From Sulfurovum sp. (GTDB lineage: Bacteria > Campylobacterota > Campylobacteria > Campylobacterales > Sulfurovaceae), in NCBI GenBank assembly GCA_027068485.1, contig JAMOSB010000018.1:1-56948 (forward strand): 56,948 nt of DNA, given 5' to 3'. The position numbers and the translations under genes are program-made. Positions 43,091 through 51,542 of this stretch are shown here, piece by piece. Position 1 is the stretch's first letter. Every line of letters begins with the position of its first letter. The notes beneath the pieces were generated by a model, which made no database searches, had not been told where the DNA came from, and saw nothing but the letters and a program-made list of their open reading frames with translations.

Positions 43091-44419
43091 ATGAAAGCAT
43101 TAGAATCGTACTTAACGACACACGCTACAGAAGCACTCCATGCTTCTGATATTGCACGACTACTTAAAGATCTCGATGAGAGTCGTTTCAATCAAGCCAT
43201 TGCGATGATCCCTAAAGAGCTGATAGGGGATGTTGCACTAGAGCTACCCGATCGATACTTTGGGGATTTTGTTGACTCCTTCACCACAGAGGAGTTGGCG
43301 GTTGCGGTGACTGAGCTAGAGTCTGATGATCAGACAGACTTTATGCAGGAGCTAGAGGAGGTCAATGCCCAAGTTGCCCAAGAGGTCTTTGGTCAGCTTG
43401 ATAAAGAGGATCAAGCCGATATCCTCCAGCTTAAGCAGTATGAGGAGGATGAGGCGGGTGCCTATATGCAGACAGAGGTCTACACCGCCAAGCTTGATCA
43501 AAATGTCCACGCTGTCATTCGTGATTTTGCGTCACTGCGTAAGAGTGGTGAGCTAGAGAATGTTCAGTATCTCTTTGTGACTGATGAGCAAGATAGACTT
43601 CAGTATGGTATTGGGCTTGATAACCTTATTGTCTTTGAGTTTGATAAGACACTGCGTGAGAATATTGAGCAGAGTTCGGAAAACTTCAGACCCGTGATGG
43701 CAGAGGATTATGATGCGGTTGATGAGATTGTCAAGAAGTTTCAAGAGTATGATCTGAGTGTCCTTCCTATTGTCAATCAGCAAGGGGTGATACTGGGGCG
43801 TATCACCTCAGATGATATCTATGATATTATGAATGAACAAGCCACTGATCAGATGTACCACCTCGCAGGGGTTGATGATGAGGCAGAAGAGGATGAAGCG
43901 ATCTTCAAGGCGGGAAAAGCACGGGCGATATGGCTGAGTATCAACCTCCTAACAGCCATTGCTGCATCACTGGTAATAGGACTCTTTGCTGAAACCCTAC
44001 AGAGCCTTGTAGCACTGGCGATCTTGATGCCTATTGTCGCTTCGATGGGAGGTAATGCGGGGACGCAGAGTCTTACCGTCGTGGTGCGTCAGCTTGCTCT
44101 GGGTGACATCGCCAAGCATGATGCGTTTCGGACGATCAAAAAAGAGGTGATTATCTCTCTTGCAAATGGTTTTATTTTTGCTATACTTATGGGAATTATT
44201 GCCGCGGTGTGGTTTGATAAAGGGTTATTAGGGGTGGTGATTGGTATCTCGATGATTATCAATCTACTGAGTGCAGGGCTTTTTGGTTCTATGGTACCAC
44301 TCATACTTAAAAAACTCGATATCGACCCTGCTATTGGTAGTACGGTGATACTCACCACACTCACGGATGTGGTAGGGTTTTTCTCTTTTTTAGGTCTTGC
44401 GACCATTATCTTACTATAA
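43091..44419 (+). CDS. mgtE: MgtE-family magnesium transporter
   Basis: A protein of 442 residues. The N-terminal helical domain (LLKDLDESRFNQAI, repeats of IPKELIGDVALELP) senses magnesium, the middle holds two CBS domains (FVTDEQDRLQYGIG, LPIVNQQGVILGRIT), and the C-terminal part has five membrane helices with PIVASMGGNAGTQSLTVVVR. It imports Mg2+. I chose ATG 43091 over an in-frame TTG at 43070 because of the ribosome site. The next gene is another CBS-containing transport protein. Confidence 0.95.
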   Translation: MKALESYLTTHATEALHASDIARLLKDLDESRFNQAIAMIPKELIGDVALELPDRYFGDFVDSFTTEELAVAVTELESDDQTDFMQELEEVNAQVAQEVFGQLDKEDQADILQLKQYEEDEAGAYMQTEVYTAKLDQNVHAVIRDFASLRKSGELENVQYLFVTDEQDRLQYGIGLDNLIVFEFDKTLRENIEQSSENFRPVMAEDYDAVDEIVKKFQEYDLSVLPIVNQQGVILGRITSDDIYDIMNEQATDQMYHLAGVDDEAEEDEAIFKAGKARAIWLSINLLTAIAASLVIGLFAETLQSLVALAILMPIVASMGGNAGTQSLTVVVRQLALGDIAKHDAFRTIKKEVIISLANGFIFAILMGIIAAVWFDKGLLGVVIGISMIINLLSAGLFGSMVPLILKKLDIDPAIGSTVILTTLTDVVGFFSFLGLATIILL

Positions 44420-44435
44420 GGATTATATACAACAA

Positions 44436-45488
44436 ATGGATCTGTTACTTCTCTATTTCTTTGGTGCTGTGGGGATCTCCTTCCTCTGTTCGATTTTAGA
44501 ATCAGTTCTGCTCTCTATCAATATGGCGTATGTCTCAGTGTTGGAGCGGGAGCGTCCTCGTGTTGGGGGATTGCTCAGAGAACACAAAGAGAATATCAAT
44601 AAATCTATTGCGTCGATTTTGATCCTCAATACGATTGCCAATACACTCGGTGCCGCAGCGGTAGGAGCTCAAGCAGAGACGATCTATGGTGGGGAGGCGG
44701 TCTTCTATGTCTCAGCGATACTCACTTTTGCTATCTTGTTCTTCTCTGAGATTATCCCCAAGACCATTGGAGCGGTACACTGGAAGGCACTGGCTCCTGT
44801 GAGTGCCTATATCATCCGTTTTTTTATCTGGTTGACCTATCCTATCATCTTGATGACGATGTTTGTCACCAATCGTATCGCCAAAGATGATGAGATGACC
44901 AGCCTCACAAAAGAGGAGCTTTTGGAGTCTGCACTGATGAGTGAAGGGGAGGGGGTACTCGGTGAGCAGGAGTCTGATGTCATCGAAAATGTCCTCCTCC
45001 TTGACAAGATTAAGATACGAGAGATTCTCACCCCTCGTACTGTGGTCTTTGCACTAGAGGGATCACGCAGTATCAAAGATATTGTAGAGAGTGAAGCAGA
45101 GATCTTTAAGTTTTCGCGTGTTCCTGTCTATGGTGGTAGTATCGAAAATGTCACAGGTATGGTCATGACCAAAAAGATTTTCCAACAAGCCCTCAAAGAT
45201 GATAGTGTCGCCCTTGGAAGTATCCAAAAAGATATCTTTAAAGTCTCAGAGAACCTCCCTGTCTCCAAAGCCCTCAATCTCTTTATCAAGAAGAAAGAGC
45301 ATATGTTCTTAGCACTCGATAGCTACGATCAGACTGAGGGGATCGTGACACTAGAGGATTGTGTTGAGACGATACTTGGAGTAGAGATCGTCGATGAGAG
45401 TGACTCTCATGCGGATATGCGGGAAGTTGCCAAAAATAAGATGCGTCTACAACGCAGACTTGCTAGCCAACTGGCAGCAGGTGAGTAG
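44436..45488 (+). CDS. CNNM/CorC-type membrane protein with CBS domains
   Basis: A 350-residue protein with an N-terminal DUF21 membrane domain (about residues 1-165; LCSILESVLLSINMAYV, NTIANTLGAAAVGA, FFSEIIPKTIGA) and a cytoplasmic CBS pair (LTPRTVVFALEGS, FSRVPVYGGSIENVTGMVM, FLALDSYDQTEGIVTLEDCVE). The CorC-HlyC transporter domain at the C-terminus is short or missing. Relatives act in Mg2+/Co2+ export or homeostasis. ATG 44436 is chosen over an in-frame TTG at 44397 inside mgtE. Confidence 0.87.
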   Translation: MDLLLLYFFGAVGISFLCSILESVLLSINMAYVSVLERERPRVGGLLREHKENINKSIASILILNTIANTLGAAAVGAQAETIYGGEAVFYVSAILTFAILFFSEIIPKTIGAVHWKALAPVSAYIIRFFIWLTYPIILMTMFVTNRIAKDDEMTSLTKEELLESALMSEGEGVLGEQESDVIENVLLLDKIKIREILTPRTVVFALEGSRSIKDIVESEAEIFKFSRVPVYGGSIENVTGMVMTKKIFQQALKDDSVALGSIQKDIFKVSENLPVSKALNLFIKKKEHMFLALDSYDQTEGIVTLEDCVETILGVEIVDESDSHADMREVAKNKMRLQRRLASQLAAGE

Positions 45489-45491
45489 TCG

Positions 45492-46832
45492 ATGTCTTTA
45501 GCTACCCTTGGACTCTCCTCAGAGATACTGCACGCCCTTGAGGATAAAGGCTATACGCATGCTACGCCTATCCAAAAAGCACTCATCCCCGTACTCTTCA
45601 GCCGTCGTGATATCTTGGCGGGAGCTCAGACGGGAACAGGGAAGACTGCGGGGTTTGCACTGCCTATCCTACAGATGTTGATGGCGACCTTCAAAGAGGG
45701 GATACATTACCCTAAAGCGGTCATACTTGTCCCTACGCGTGAGCTAGCCAAGCAGGTACATGCGAGTATTGAGGCGTATGGTAAGTACCTTCCACTCAAG
45801 AGTATTGTCCTCTTTGGTGGAGCCAACTTCACCTCTCAGGCGAGACGCTTGGTAGCGGGGGTAGATGTGATTGTCGCCACGAGTGGACGACTCCTAGAGC
45901 ATATCGGACAGAAGAGTATTCGCCTTGAGGGGGTCGATCACCTCGTCCTTGATGAGGCAGATACGATTTTGGATATGGGGTTTGTCCATGAGGTGGGTAA
46001 GATACTCCAACACCTTCCAACTAGACGACAAAATATCCTCATCTCCGCAACACTCTCAGGTGCGGTGAAGCGACTCTCTGAAGAGATACTCACCAAGCCA
46101 CGACTCATAGAGGTCGATAGTATGGGTACCTCTGCGAGCCGTGTAGAGCAGGTGGTCTACCCTGTCGAGGCAGAGAAGAAGCTTGAACTCCTCTCCTATC
46201 TCATTGGGTCACGCAACTACCAGCAGGTCTTAGTCTTTGTGCGTAAGAAAGAGCAGGCCGATAGGGTAGCAGAGGAGCTGATACTCTCAGGGCTTCAGAG
46301 TGGGCTAATCCATGGAGGGCGAAGCTCTGGCGAGCGAAGCCGTGCCTTAGAGGGCTTCAAAGCGGGCAAGATTCGTGTCTTGGTCGCAACTGACATCGCA
46401 GCACGGGGGTTGGATATCCCGACACTGGGTGTGGTGATCAACTACGATATCCCGCATGTCACGGGGGACTATATCCACCGTATTGGACGAACAGGAAGAG
46501 CAGGGGAGGCGGGCTTGGCGATCACGCTGATTGCTCCGCATGAGCAGATTGCACTGCGTGAGGTAGAGCGTTTGTTGGCTCAGAAGATTCCTAGTGTGAG
46601 ACTAGAGGGGTATGCCCCACGCAAAGTCGTAGAGCAACGCGGTGGTCGTACTACCTCTGAAACTAAGAAGAAAAAAGTCGATGGGGCATTTGGAAAGAAG
46701 CGAAAATCAACCACTTTTAGTAGTACCAAAAAACGCAAAAAAACCAAAAGAGATGGGTTTAAAATCTACGATGCGAATAAACCCACACCCAAAAAATCCA
46801 ATCAAAAATCCTCTCGAAGAGGAAAAAAATAG
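45492..46832 (+). CDS. DEAD-box RNA helicase (second copy, RhlE-like)
   Basis: A 446-residue helicase with YTHATPIQKALIP (Q motif), AQTGTGKTAGFALP, PTRELAKQV, VLDEADTIL, ISATLSG, ATDIAARGLDIP and HRIGRTGRAG. The C-terminal 75 residues are very basic (KKKVDGAFGKKRKS, TKKRKKTKRDG), typical of RhlE-type proteins acting on ribosomal RNA. It begins three bases after the CNNM-like gene. Confidence 0.93.
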   Translation: MSLATLGLSSEILHALEDKGYTHATPIQKALIPVLFSRRDILAGAQTGTGKTAGFALPILQMLMATFKEGIHYPKAVILVPTRELAKQVHASIEAYGKYLPLKSIVLFGGANFTSQARRLVAGVDVIVATSGRLLEHIGQKSIRLEGVDHLVLDEADTILDMGFVHEVGKILQHLPTRRQNILISATLSGAVKRLSEEILTKPRLIEVDSMGTSASRVEQVVYPVEAEKKLELLSYLIGSRNYQQVLVFVRKKEQADRVAEELILSGLQSGLIHGGRSSGERSRALEGFKAGKIRVLVATDIAARGLDIPTLGVVINYDIPHVTGDYIHRIGRTGRAGEAGLAITLIAPHEQIALREVERLLAQKIPSVRLEGYAPRKVVEQRGGRTTSETKKKKVDGAFGKKRKSTTFSSTKKRKKTKRDGFKIYDANKPTPKKSNQKSSRRGKK

Positions 46833-46859
46833 ATTAATAGGTGATTTAACTGAATAGTG

Positions 46860-46865
46860 TATAAT
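46860..46865 (+). promoter_or_regulatory. -10 box of the pentahaem cytochrome gene
   Basis: TATAAT 33 bases before the ATG at 46899, with AAGGA between. Confidence 0.5.
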
Positions 46866-46898
46866 CCCGTTGTATCTTAATTATAATACAAAGGAATA

Positions 46899-48014
46899 AT
46901 GATGAAGAGCATTGCTCTATTGATCCCATTGTTGACACTGCTCTTTGCCAATCATACATTTGAGCCAAGTGAGACTTGTAAGTCGTGTCACCTGACTATC
47001 TATCAAGAGTTTACAACCACGCAACACGCCAATGCCTCTATCTTCAAAGATGAGATACACGCAGCTGTTTGGAAAAAGCACCCCAAAAACAAGAAGTTAA
47101 GCTCCTATAGCTGTGCGAAGTGCCATACCCCTGCGAGTGAGAAGCTAGAGGGGTTGATCGGTAAGCATAATGGTATTGTTCCTGATGCCAAAGAGCCAAC
47201 TGAGCTAGAGGGGATCTCCTGTGCCTACTGTCATAGAATCGAGTCAATCAAGCATGGGCGACTTATGAATGTCAATGTCATTGCGACAGAGGAGAAGCGT
47301 TATTTTGGGACATTGAAGTCCTCTTTTGAGTCCCCTTTTCATCGTATCAAGCGTGATGGCGCCCATTTCAATAGTGGCAATGTCTGTATCGGGTGTCACT
47401 CCCATAAGCAAAATAAGTTTGGACTCAATGTCTGCTCTACCAATATCGACAATGAGCTAGAGAAGTCCAACTGTGTCAGCTGTCATATGCCCAAAGTCAA
47501 AGGGAGTGTCTCGACACTCAATCCAACCAAAGAGCATACTTTTCATGGATTCCCTGGTACTCATAGCCACCAGAGTATGCTCAGTCAGTATGTGCAGTTT
47601 GAGATTAAGCCTGAGGGGGAGCGATTTGGAGTGCGTATCATCAACCACGCAAGCCATGCTCTCTCCTTGCATCCGATGCGTCTGATGGAGCTACGGGTAC
47701 GGGTACTTCACGCAGGACACTATACGACACTTCCGACCCAACACCTCGCACGCGTCATCGGAGCAGAGGGCAAACCAAAGCCCCCTTGGCTTGCCAAAGA
47801 GGAGGTGAAAAACACCGCTATCGGAGGCTATGAGAAGCGATTGATACGCTATGATTATACGCTTGAGGCGGGAGATGAAGTGGAGGTGACGATGGGCTAC
47901 TATCTGGTGAACCCCAAGATGCTCAAAGGACTTGGGCTAGAGCAGAGTGCCGTGGCGACTAAGTTTCACCACTTCAAAACCCAAACAATCAAAATCAATA
48001 AAAAGGAGTCATAA
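46899..48014 (+). CDS. Periplasmic pentahaem c-type cytochrome
   Basis: A 371-residue exported protein with a signal peptide (SIALLIPLLTLLFA) and five haem motifs: CKSCH, CAKCH, CAYCH, CIGCH and CVSCH, all within residues about 27-195. The C-terminal half (about 215-371) has no haem and looks like a beta-rich domain (LRVRVLHAGHYTT, YDYTLEAGDEVEV). The layout recalls cytochrome c554-type electron carriers with a C-terminal extension. The start may be either of two adjacent ATGs. Its stop overlaps the start of the next small gene (TAATG). Confidence 0.88.
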   Translation: MMKSIALLIPLLTLLFANHTFEPSETCKSCHLTIYQEFTTTQHANASIFKDEIHAAVWKKHPKNKKLSSYSCAKCHTPASEKLEGLIGKHNGIVPDAKEPTELEGISCAYCHRIESIKHGRLMNVNVIATEEKRYFGTLKSSFESPFHRIKRDGAHFNSGNVCIGCHSHKQNKFGLNVCSTNIDNELEKSNCVSCHMPKVKGSVSTLNPTKEHTFHGFPGTHSHQSMLSQYVQFEIKPEGERFGVRIINHASHALSLHPMRLMELRVRVLHAGHYTTLPTQHLARVIGAEGKPKPPWLAKEEVKNTAIGGYEKRLIRYDYTLEAGDEVEVTMGYYLVNPKMLKGLGLEQSAVATKFHHFKTQTIKINKKES

Positions 48015-48175
48015 TGTCAGTAGCAAAAGATGTAGGATGTAACAATGAGACCTGTGTAGATGCCAAGAAGTGTCAACGCACAGTCATCTACGAAAATGGT
48101 ACCGCACGCGAAGTCAAGCACTTTGGTGGTACACCAGACAAAGGGTGCGGTAAGTTCCTCCCAAAAGAGGACTAA
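48014..48175 (+). CDS. Small Cys-rich protein coupled to the pentahaem cytochrome
   Basis: A 53-residue protein, MSVAKDVGCNNETCVDAKKC to the C-terminal GCGKFLPKED. Four Cys (residues 9, 14, 20 and 45) could bind a metal or Fe-S cluster. There is no signal peptide, so it should be cytoplasmic even though its neighbour is periplasmic. ATG overlaps the cytochrome stop by one base and AAAGGAG lies upstream. I recognise no family. Confidence 0.7.
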   Translation: MSVAKDVGCNNETCVDAKKCQRTVIYENGTAREVKHFGGTPDKGCGKFLPKED

Positions 48176-48181
48176 GCATAC

Positions 48182-48376
48182 TTAACCCAGTGGTCTATCA
48201 CTGCGTTTTTTGACCTTTCGCTCCTGCTCAGTGGAGATACTAGGAGGAGTGGAGGAGACTTTTCCGTAGATGATACACCCCTTACACCCTGGGTTACAGG
48301 TATGAGAGAGTTTCATACACCACTCTGTATTGTTGCCTTGTTTACCAAGGTATTGACACCCCCAACCACTACTCAT
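48182..48376 (-). CDS. Small Cys-rich protein with CNPGCKGC motif
   Basis: A 64-residue protein starting MSSGWGCQYLGKQ, with Cys at residue 7, then WCMKL, then CNPGCKGCIIYGK; the last third is charged. Five Cys in 35 residues suggest a bound metal or cluster. The frame also opens with GTG directly before the ATG, and GGAGGA precedes it. Its stop is six bases from that of the convergent Cys-rich gene. No family recognised. Confidence 0.7.
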   Translation of the reverse strand: MSSGWGCQYLGKQGNNTEWCMKLSHTCNPGCKGCIIYGKVSSTPPSISTEQERKVKKRSDRPLG

Positions 48377-48387
48377 CACTTCCTCCT

Positions 48388-48834
48388 TTAATGTACATCA
48401 TAATCTTGTTTGAGCTGTTCTAAAAACTCTAGTATTCGTTTTTGGAAGAGGATATTCTCCTCCCCCTCCATACAGTGATGGAGTTGCATAAGCTGAGGAA
48501 TATCGATCTTCTGAGCAAAGCGTTTGACCTCTCGTGTCTCTTTGGCAACGAGCTGTATGAGGTGTTCGAAGTCAAGACCATTGTTGGTGATGATCTTGGT
48601 ATGATACTCCTGCACCGTTGCGATGAGGAGTTCTGCCCTATCATTCTCCTCTCCGTAGATGGCGTGTGCGATGGTGCTTAGTCGCTCCTCTTCACACGGA
48701 GAGATCTCTCCATTGGCAGAGACCATGAGTGTCAAAATCTTAGCTCTATACTCTAGTGAACTATGGTGATAGACCAACAACTCCCTAAACATTTTTTTAA
48801 AATTGCGTTTTATACTTTTCATCATTAACACCAT
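48388..48834 (-). CDS. TerB-like helical protein
   Basis: A 148-residue all-helical protein. KILTLMVSANGEISPCEEERLSTIAHAIYG resembles the TerB/DjlA-type helical fold, in which an acidic loop follows an A-x-G-x-(I/V)-S-x-x-E pattern. The function of such stand-alone proteins is unclear. The start could also be ATG 48828 or 48825; no strong ribosome site distinguishes them. It lies directly upstream of the CNPGCKGC gene and diverges from the next membrane gene. Confidence 0.6.
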   Translation of the reverse strand: MVLMMKSIKRNFKKMFRELLVYHHSSLEYRAKILTLMVSANGEISPCEEERLSTIAHAIYGEENDRAELLIATVQEYHTKIITNNGLDFEHLIQLVAKETREVKRFAQKIDIPQLMQLHHCMEGEENILFQKRILEFLEQLKQDYDVH

Positions 48835-48876
48835 TTTAACAAAAAAATACTATAGTTCTACAAAAAAGAGTCTCTT

Positions 48877-49662
48877 ATGAATACGATTGATCTTCTCATT
48901 ATATTGAGTACGGCATTTTTGGGTAGTGTGGGACACTGTATTGGGATGTGTGGGGGGATTGTGGTCGCCTATAGCTCGACCAAGATAGACCAAAAAAGCT
49001 CATGGTTAAGACAGAGTATCTCTCATCTCGCCTACAACTTTGGACGGGTAACAACCTATGCGATACTCGGAGCGATGTTTGGACTCCTTGGGCGGGCGAT
49101 TGCGTTTACTCCGATGACCAAGGGGGTGTTATTTGTCTTGACGGGGATCTTGATGATACTTGCAGGACTCTCACTCATTGGCAACCTGAAGTTTCTCAAC
49201 TCCGCAGAGTGGTCGGTCTCTCATCACGGGTGGTATCAGAAATGGTTTAGGAAGCTTATCCAGAGCCGTTCTCTACAGAGTTTTTATCTTCTGGGTATGC
49301 TCAATGGGATTATCCCGTGTGGACTGGTCTACTCCTTTGCGATCTTTGCTGCCAGTACTGCCAATCCACTCTGGGGGGCTATCGTGATGGCGACTTTTGG
49401 ATTGGCAACGATCCCCGCACTCTTCTTCTTGGGGACGATTACAAAGTTTTTGCAGAAGGGTTCTTTGCGTAGTACAATGATGAAGCTCGCTGCGATGCTC
49501 GTAGTCTTCTATGGACTCTTTACCCTCTATAAAGGCTATCGGTTTATCGCACACCCCGACGAGACCCAAGCGATGCTCAATAGTATGCAGTCGGGGAGTA
49601 TCAAGAGTAAGCTAGAGGGCAAATGTGGGGGGATGAAGTGTGCTCCAGGGAAGTGTGGTTAA
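48877..49662 (+). CDS. SafE/DsbD_2-type membrane protein with EGKCG Cys-rich tail
   Basis: A 261-residue protein with six hydrophobic segments and the signature GSVGHCIGMCGGIVVAYS near residue 16, plus NGIIPCGLVYSF near 150. These Cys/Met motifs are typical of the DsbD_2 (urease-accessory-like, sulfite exporter TauE/SafE-named) group, members of which move copper or thiol electrons and assist cbb3 oxidase assembly. The last 16 residues (LEGKCGGMKCAPGKCG) form a Cys-rich cytoplasmic or periplasmic tail like the EGKCG motif of bufferins. A TATAGT at 48851-48856 may be its -10 box. Confidence 0.82.
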   Translation: MNTIDLLIILSTAFLGSVGHCIGMCGGIVVAYSSTKIDQKSSWLRQSISHLAYNFGRVTTYAILGAMFGLLGRAIAFTPMTKGVLFVLTGILMILAGLSLIGNLKFLNSAEWSVSHHGWYQKWFRKLIQSRSLQSFYLLGMLNGIIPCGLVYSFAIFAASTANPLWGAIVMATFGLATIPALFFLGTITKFLQKGSLRSTMMKLAAMLVVFYGLFTLYKGYRFIAHPDETQAMLNSMQSGSIKSKLEGKCGGMKCAPGKCG

Positions 49663-49686
49663 GCTTTATACCGCCTATCTTTTGGA

Positions 49687-49692
49687 TATAAT
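49687..49692 (+). promoter_or_regulatory. -10 box directly before truD
   Basis: TATAAT ends only six bases before the truD ATG (49699), the position at which transcription should begin. There is no ribosome site in between, so the transcript is likely to be leaderless. Confidence 0.5.
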
Positions 49693-49698
49693 CCACCT

Positions 49699-50808
49699 AT
49701 GAATCATAGTAAAATTTACGCATACAACCATACGACAATCCCTTTTGACTTTCAGCAGACGGTGGAGCGATTTTTTGTGGAGGAGATCCCTCTCTACCCC
49801 TTTAGTGGATCGGGTAACTTCCTTATCCTAAAGATTAAAAAGCAGGATATGAGTACTTGGAAGCTCATCACCGTAATCGCCAAAGCGACAGGTTTAGCAG
49901 AGCGTGATATCGGCTACGCAGGACTCAAAGATAAAAATGCTACGACCATTCAGTATATCTCTCTTCCCAAAAAAGTGGAAAAAGAGCTTACCAAAAATCT
50001 CACCACCCCAAAGATAGAGATACTTGAACGCTACTACAACCGTGCCCCTATCAAGATCGGACACCTCAAAGGCAATCGTTTTGTGGTGGTCTTGCACCAT
50101 ATTGAGGCGCGGAGCGCAAAGTTTTTTACTACAGTGGCGAAGAAGATGCAAAAAGATGGGATACCCAACTACTACGGCTACCAACGCTTTGGAGAGGATA
50201 GTCGCTCTTTTTTACAGGGGAAAGAGATCGCTCACTCAGGTAAGAAGCTCAGAGGAAGCAAAGAGAAGCTCCTTGTGGCTGCCTATCAGAGCTACCTCTT
50301 CAATCAGTGGCTCACCCAGCGGGTCAAGCTCTCCAAACTCGTGATGACCCTTAGTCCTACCGAGGCAGCGAAGAAGCTAGCCTATCCCCTTGATCTGGTT
50401 AAGATGCTTGCGAAACAACCACAGTTTTTTAAGCTCTTTTTGGGAGATCAGATGGGTGCCTACCCGTATGGTAAGAGTACGACGGTGAAGGATATGCTAC
50501 AGTATACCACACCGTTTGTCCAGCAGAAGAGTAGCCCAACGGGTCTGCTCTGTGGAGAGCGTGCGGAGCGTGCGAGAGAGGATGCCTACTACCTAGAGGA
50601 GCCATACGATGACCAAGAGCTCAATGCCCTCAAGGGTGATCGGCGTTTTGCGTGGATATGGCCCAAAGAGGTAGAGACCACCTACACCCCCCTTACGAAG
50701 CAACTCAGCGTAGCCTTTTATCTCCCTAAAGGATCCTATGCGACAACCTTCTTAGAGGAGATAGGGAAGCGATCGTTAAAGCCCACAAAGAGTCAGCGAA
50801 AGGCTTAG
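49699..50808 (+). CDS. truD: tRNA pseudouridine synthase D
   Basis: TruD makes pseudouridine 13 in tRNA. The 369-residue protein has the family motifs: DFQQTVERFFVEEI near the start, GYAGLKDKNATT with the catalytic Asp near residue 77, NRFVVVL near 126 and IPNYYGYQRFGEDSR near 155. The TRUD insertion domain follows and the chain returns with EAAKKLAYPL. Length fits. Its last four bases overlap the end of convergent msrA. Confidence 0.94.
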   Translation: MNHSKIYAYNHTTIPFDFQQTVERFFVEEIPLYPFSGSGNFLILKIKKQDMSTWKLITVIAKATGLAERDIGYAGLKDKNATTIQYISLPKKVEKELTKNLTTPKIEILERYYNRAPIKIGHLKGNRFVVVLHHIEARSAKFFTTVAKKMQKDGIPNYYGYQRFGEDSRSFLQGKEIAHSGKKLRGSKEKLLVAAYQSYLFNQWLTQRVKLSKLVMTLSPTEAAKKLAYPLDLVKMLAKQPQFFKLFLGDQMGAYPYGKSTTVKDMLQYTTPFVQQKSSPTGLLCGERAERAREDAYYLEEPYDDQELNALKGDRRFAWIWPKEVETTYTPLTKQLSVAFYLPKGSYATTFLEEIGKRSLKPTKSQRKA

Positions 50809-51332
50809 CGTATTGCGGTGCCAAACTGCTCTTTGAGTTTGGCAAGTTTGGGTGGAATGAGTGCCATACAGTAGCCCTGTGAGGGGTTGTATTGGTAGTA
50901 GTCTTGATGATACGCCTCAGCAGGATAGTAGCATCGGAGAGGTTCGATGGTGGTGACGATAGGGTTGCTGTAGTCCGCTTGTGCCTTGGCTAAGGCTCGT
51001 TGAGCGGTTTGGTGTGTCTGCTCCTCTTGGTAGAGGATAGTTGAGCGATACTGTGTCCCACGGTCAGCCCCTTGGTAGTTAAGCGTAGTTGGGTCATGTA
51101 TCACGAAAAATATCTCTAGGAGTCTCTCCAGTCCAATAACCGTAGGGTCATAGGTGATTTTGATCACCTCTGCGTGTCCTGTCTCACCTCTACAGATCTC
51201 ACGGTAGGTAGGGTTGGGTGTCGTACCATTGGCGTAGCCACTCTCGACATCCTCTACCCCTTTGAGAGACTCAAATACCGCCTCCATACACCAAAAACAT
51301 CCGCCACCGATTATCAATTTGGCTGTTGCCAT
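50805..51332 (-). CDS. msrA: Peptide-methionine (S)-S-oxide reductase MsrA
   Basis: A 175-residue MsrA that repairs oxidised methionine. GGGCFWCMEAVF near residue 9 holds the catalytic Cys, then VESGYANGTTPNPTYREIC, GHAEVI and YQGADRGTQYRS. A Cys near the C-terminus (GYCMALIPPK) can resolve the disulfide. No signal peptide, so it is cytoplasmic. It is the last gene of a three-gene minus-strand run. Confidence 0.96.
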   Translation of the reverse strand: MATAKLIIGGGCFWCMEAVFESLKGVEDVESGYANGTTPNPTYREICRGETGHAEVIKITYDPTVIGLERLLEIFFVIHDPTTLNYQGADRGTQYRSTILYQEEQTHQTAQRALAKAQADYSNPIVTTIEPLRCYYPAEAYHQDYYQYNPSQGYCMALIPPKLAKLKEQFGTAIR

Positions 51333-51345
51333 CTCTTCTCCTTGA

Positions 51346-51540
51346 TTAGATAAGTGCTTGTACGCGTCCCACCTCTCCTGTACTCAACCGCACCTTGATG
51401 CCATGCGGATGGGTTGGGGAGCTGGTGAGGATTTTTTGTATCTTGCCATAGGTGAGTACGCCTGAGGCTTGATCTGCTTTGAGGATGATCGCCACATCCA
51501 TCCCATACTTAAGTGCGATACGCTTAGGGGGAGTTGCCAT
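51346..51540 (-). CDS. YwbE-family small protein
   Basis: A 64-residue protein of the YwbE (DUF2196) family, with VAIILKADQASGVLTYGKIQ and HGIKVRLSTGEVGRVQ, which follow the family pattern of a short beta barrel (K-x-D-Q-x-T-G-x-L-T-x-G, G-I-K-V-x-L, G-x-V-G-R-V). The function is unknown; similarity to small KOW/SH3-like folds suggests nucleic-acid binding. It lies two bases after the 165-residue gene and 13 bases before msrA. Confidence 0.85.
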   Translation of the reverse strand: MATPPKRIALKYGMDVAIILKADQASGVLTYGKIQKILTSSPTHPHGIKVRLSTGEVGRVQALI

Positions 51541-51542
51541 CG

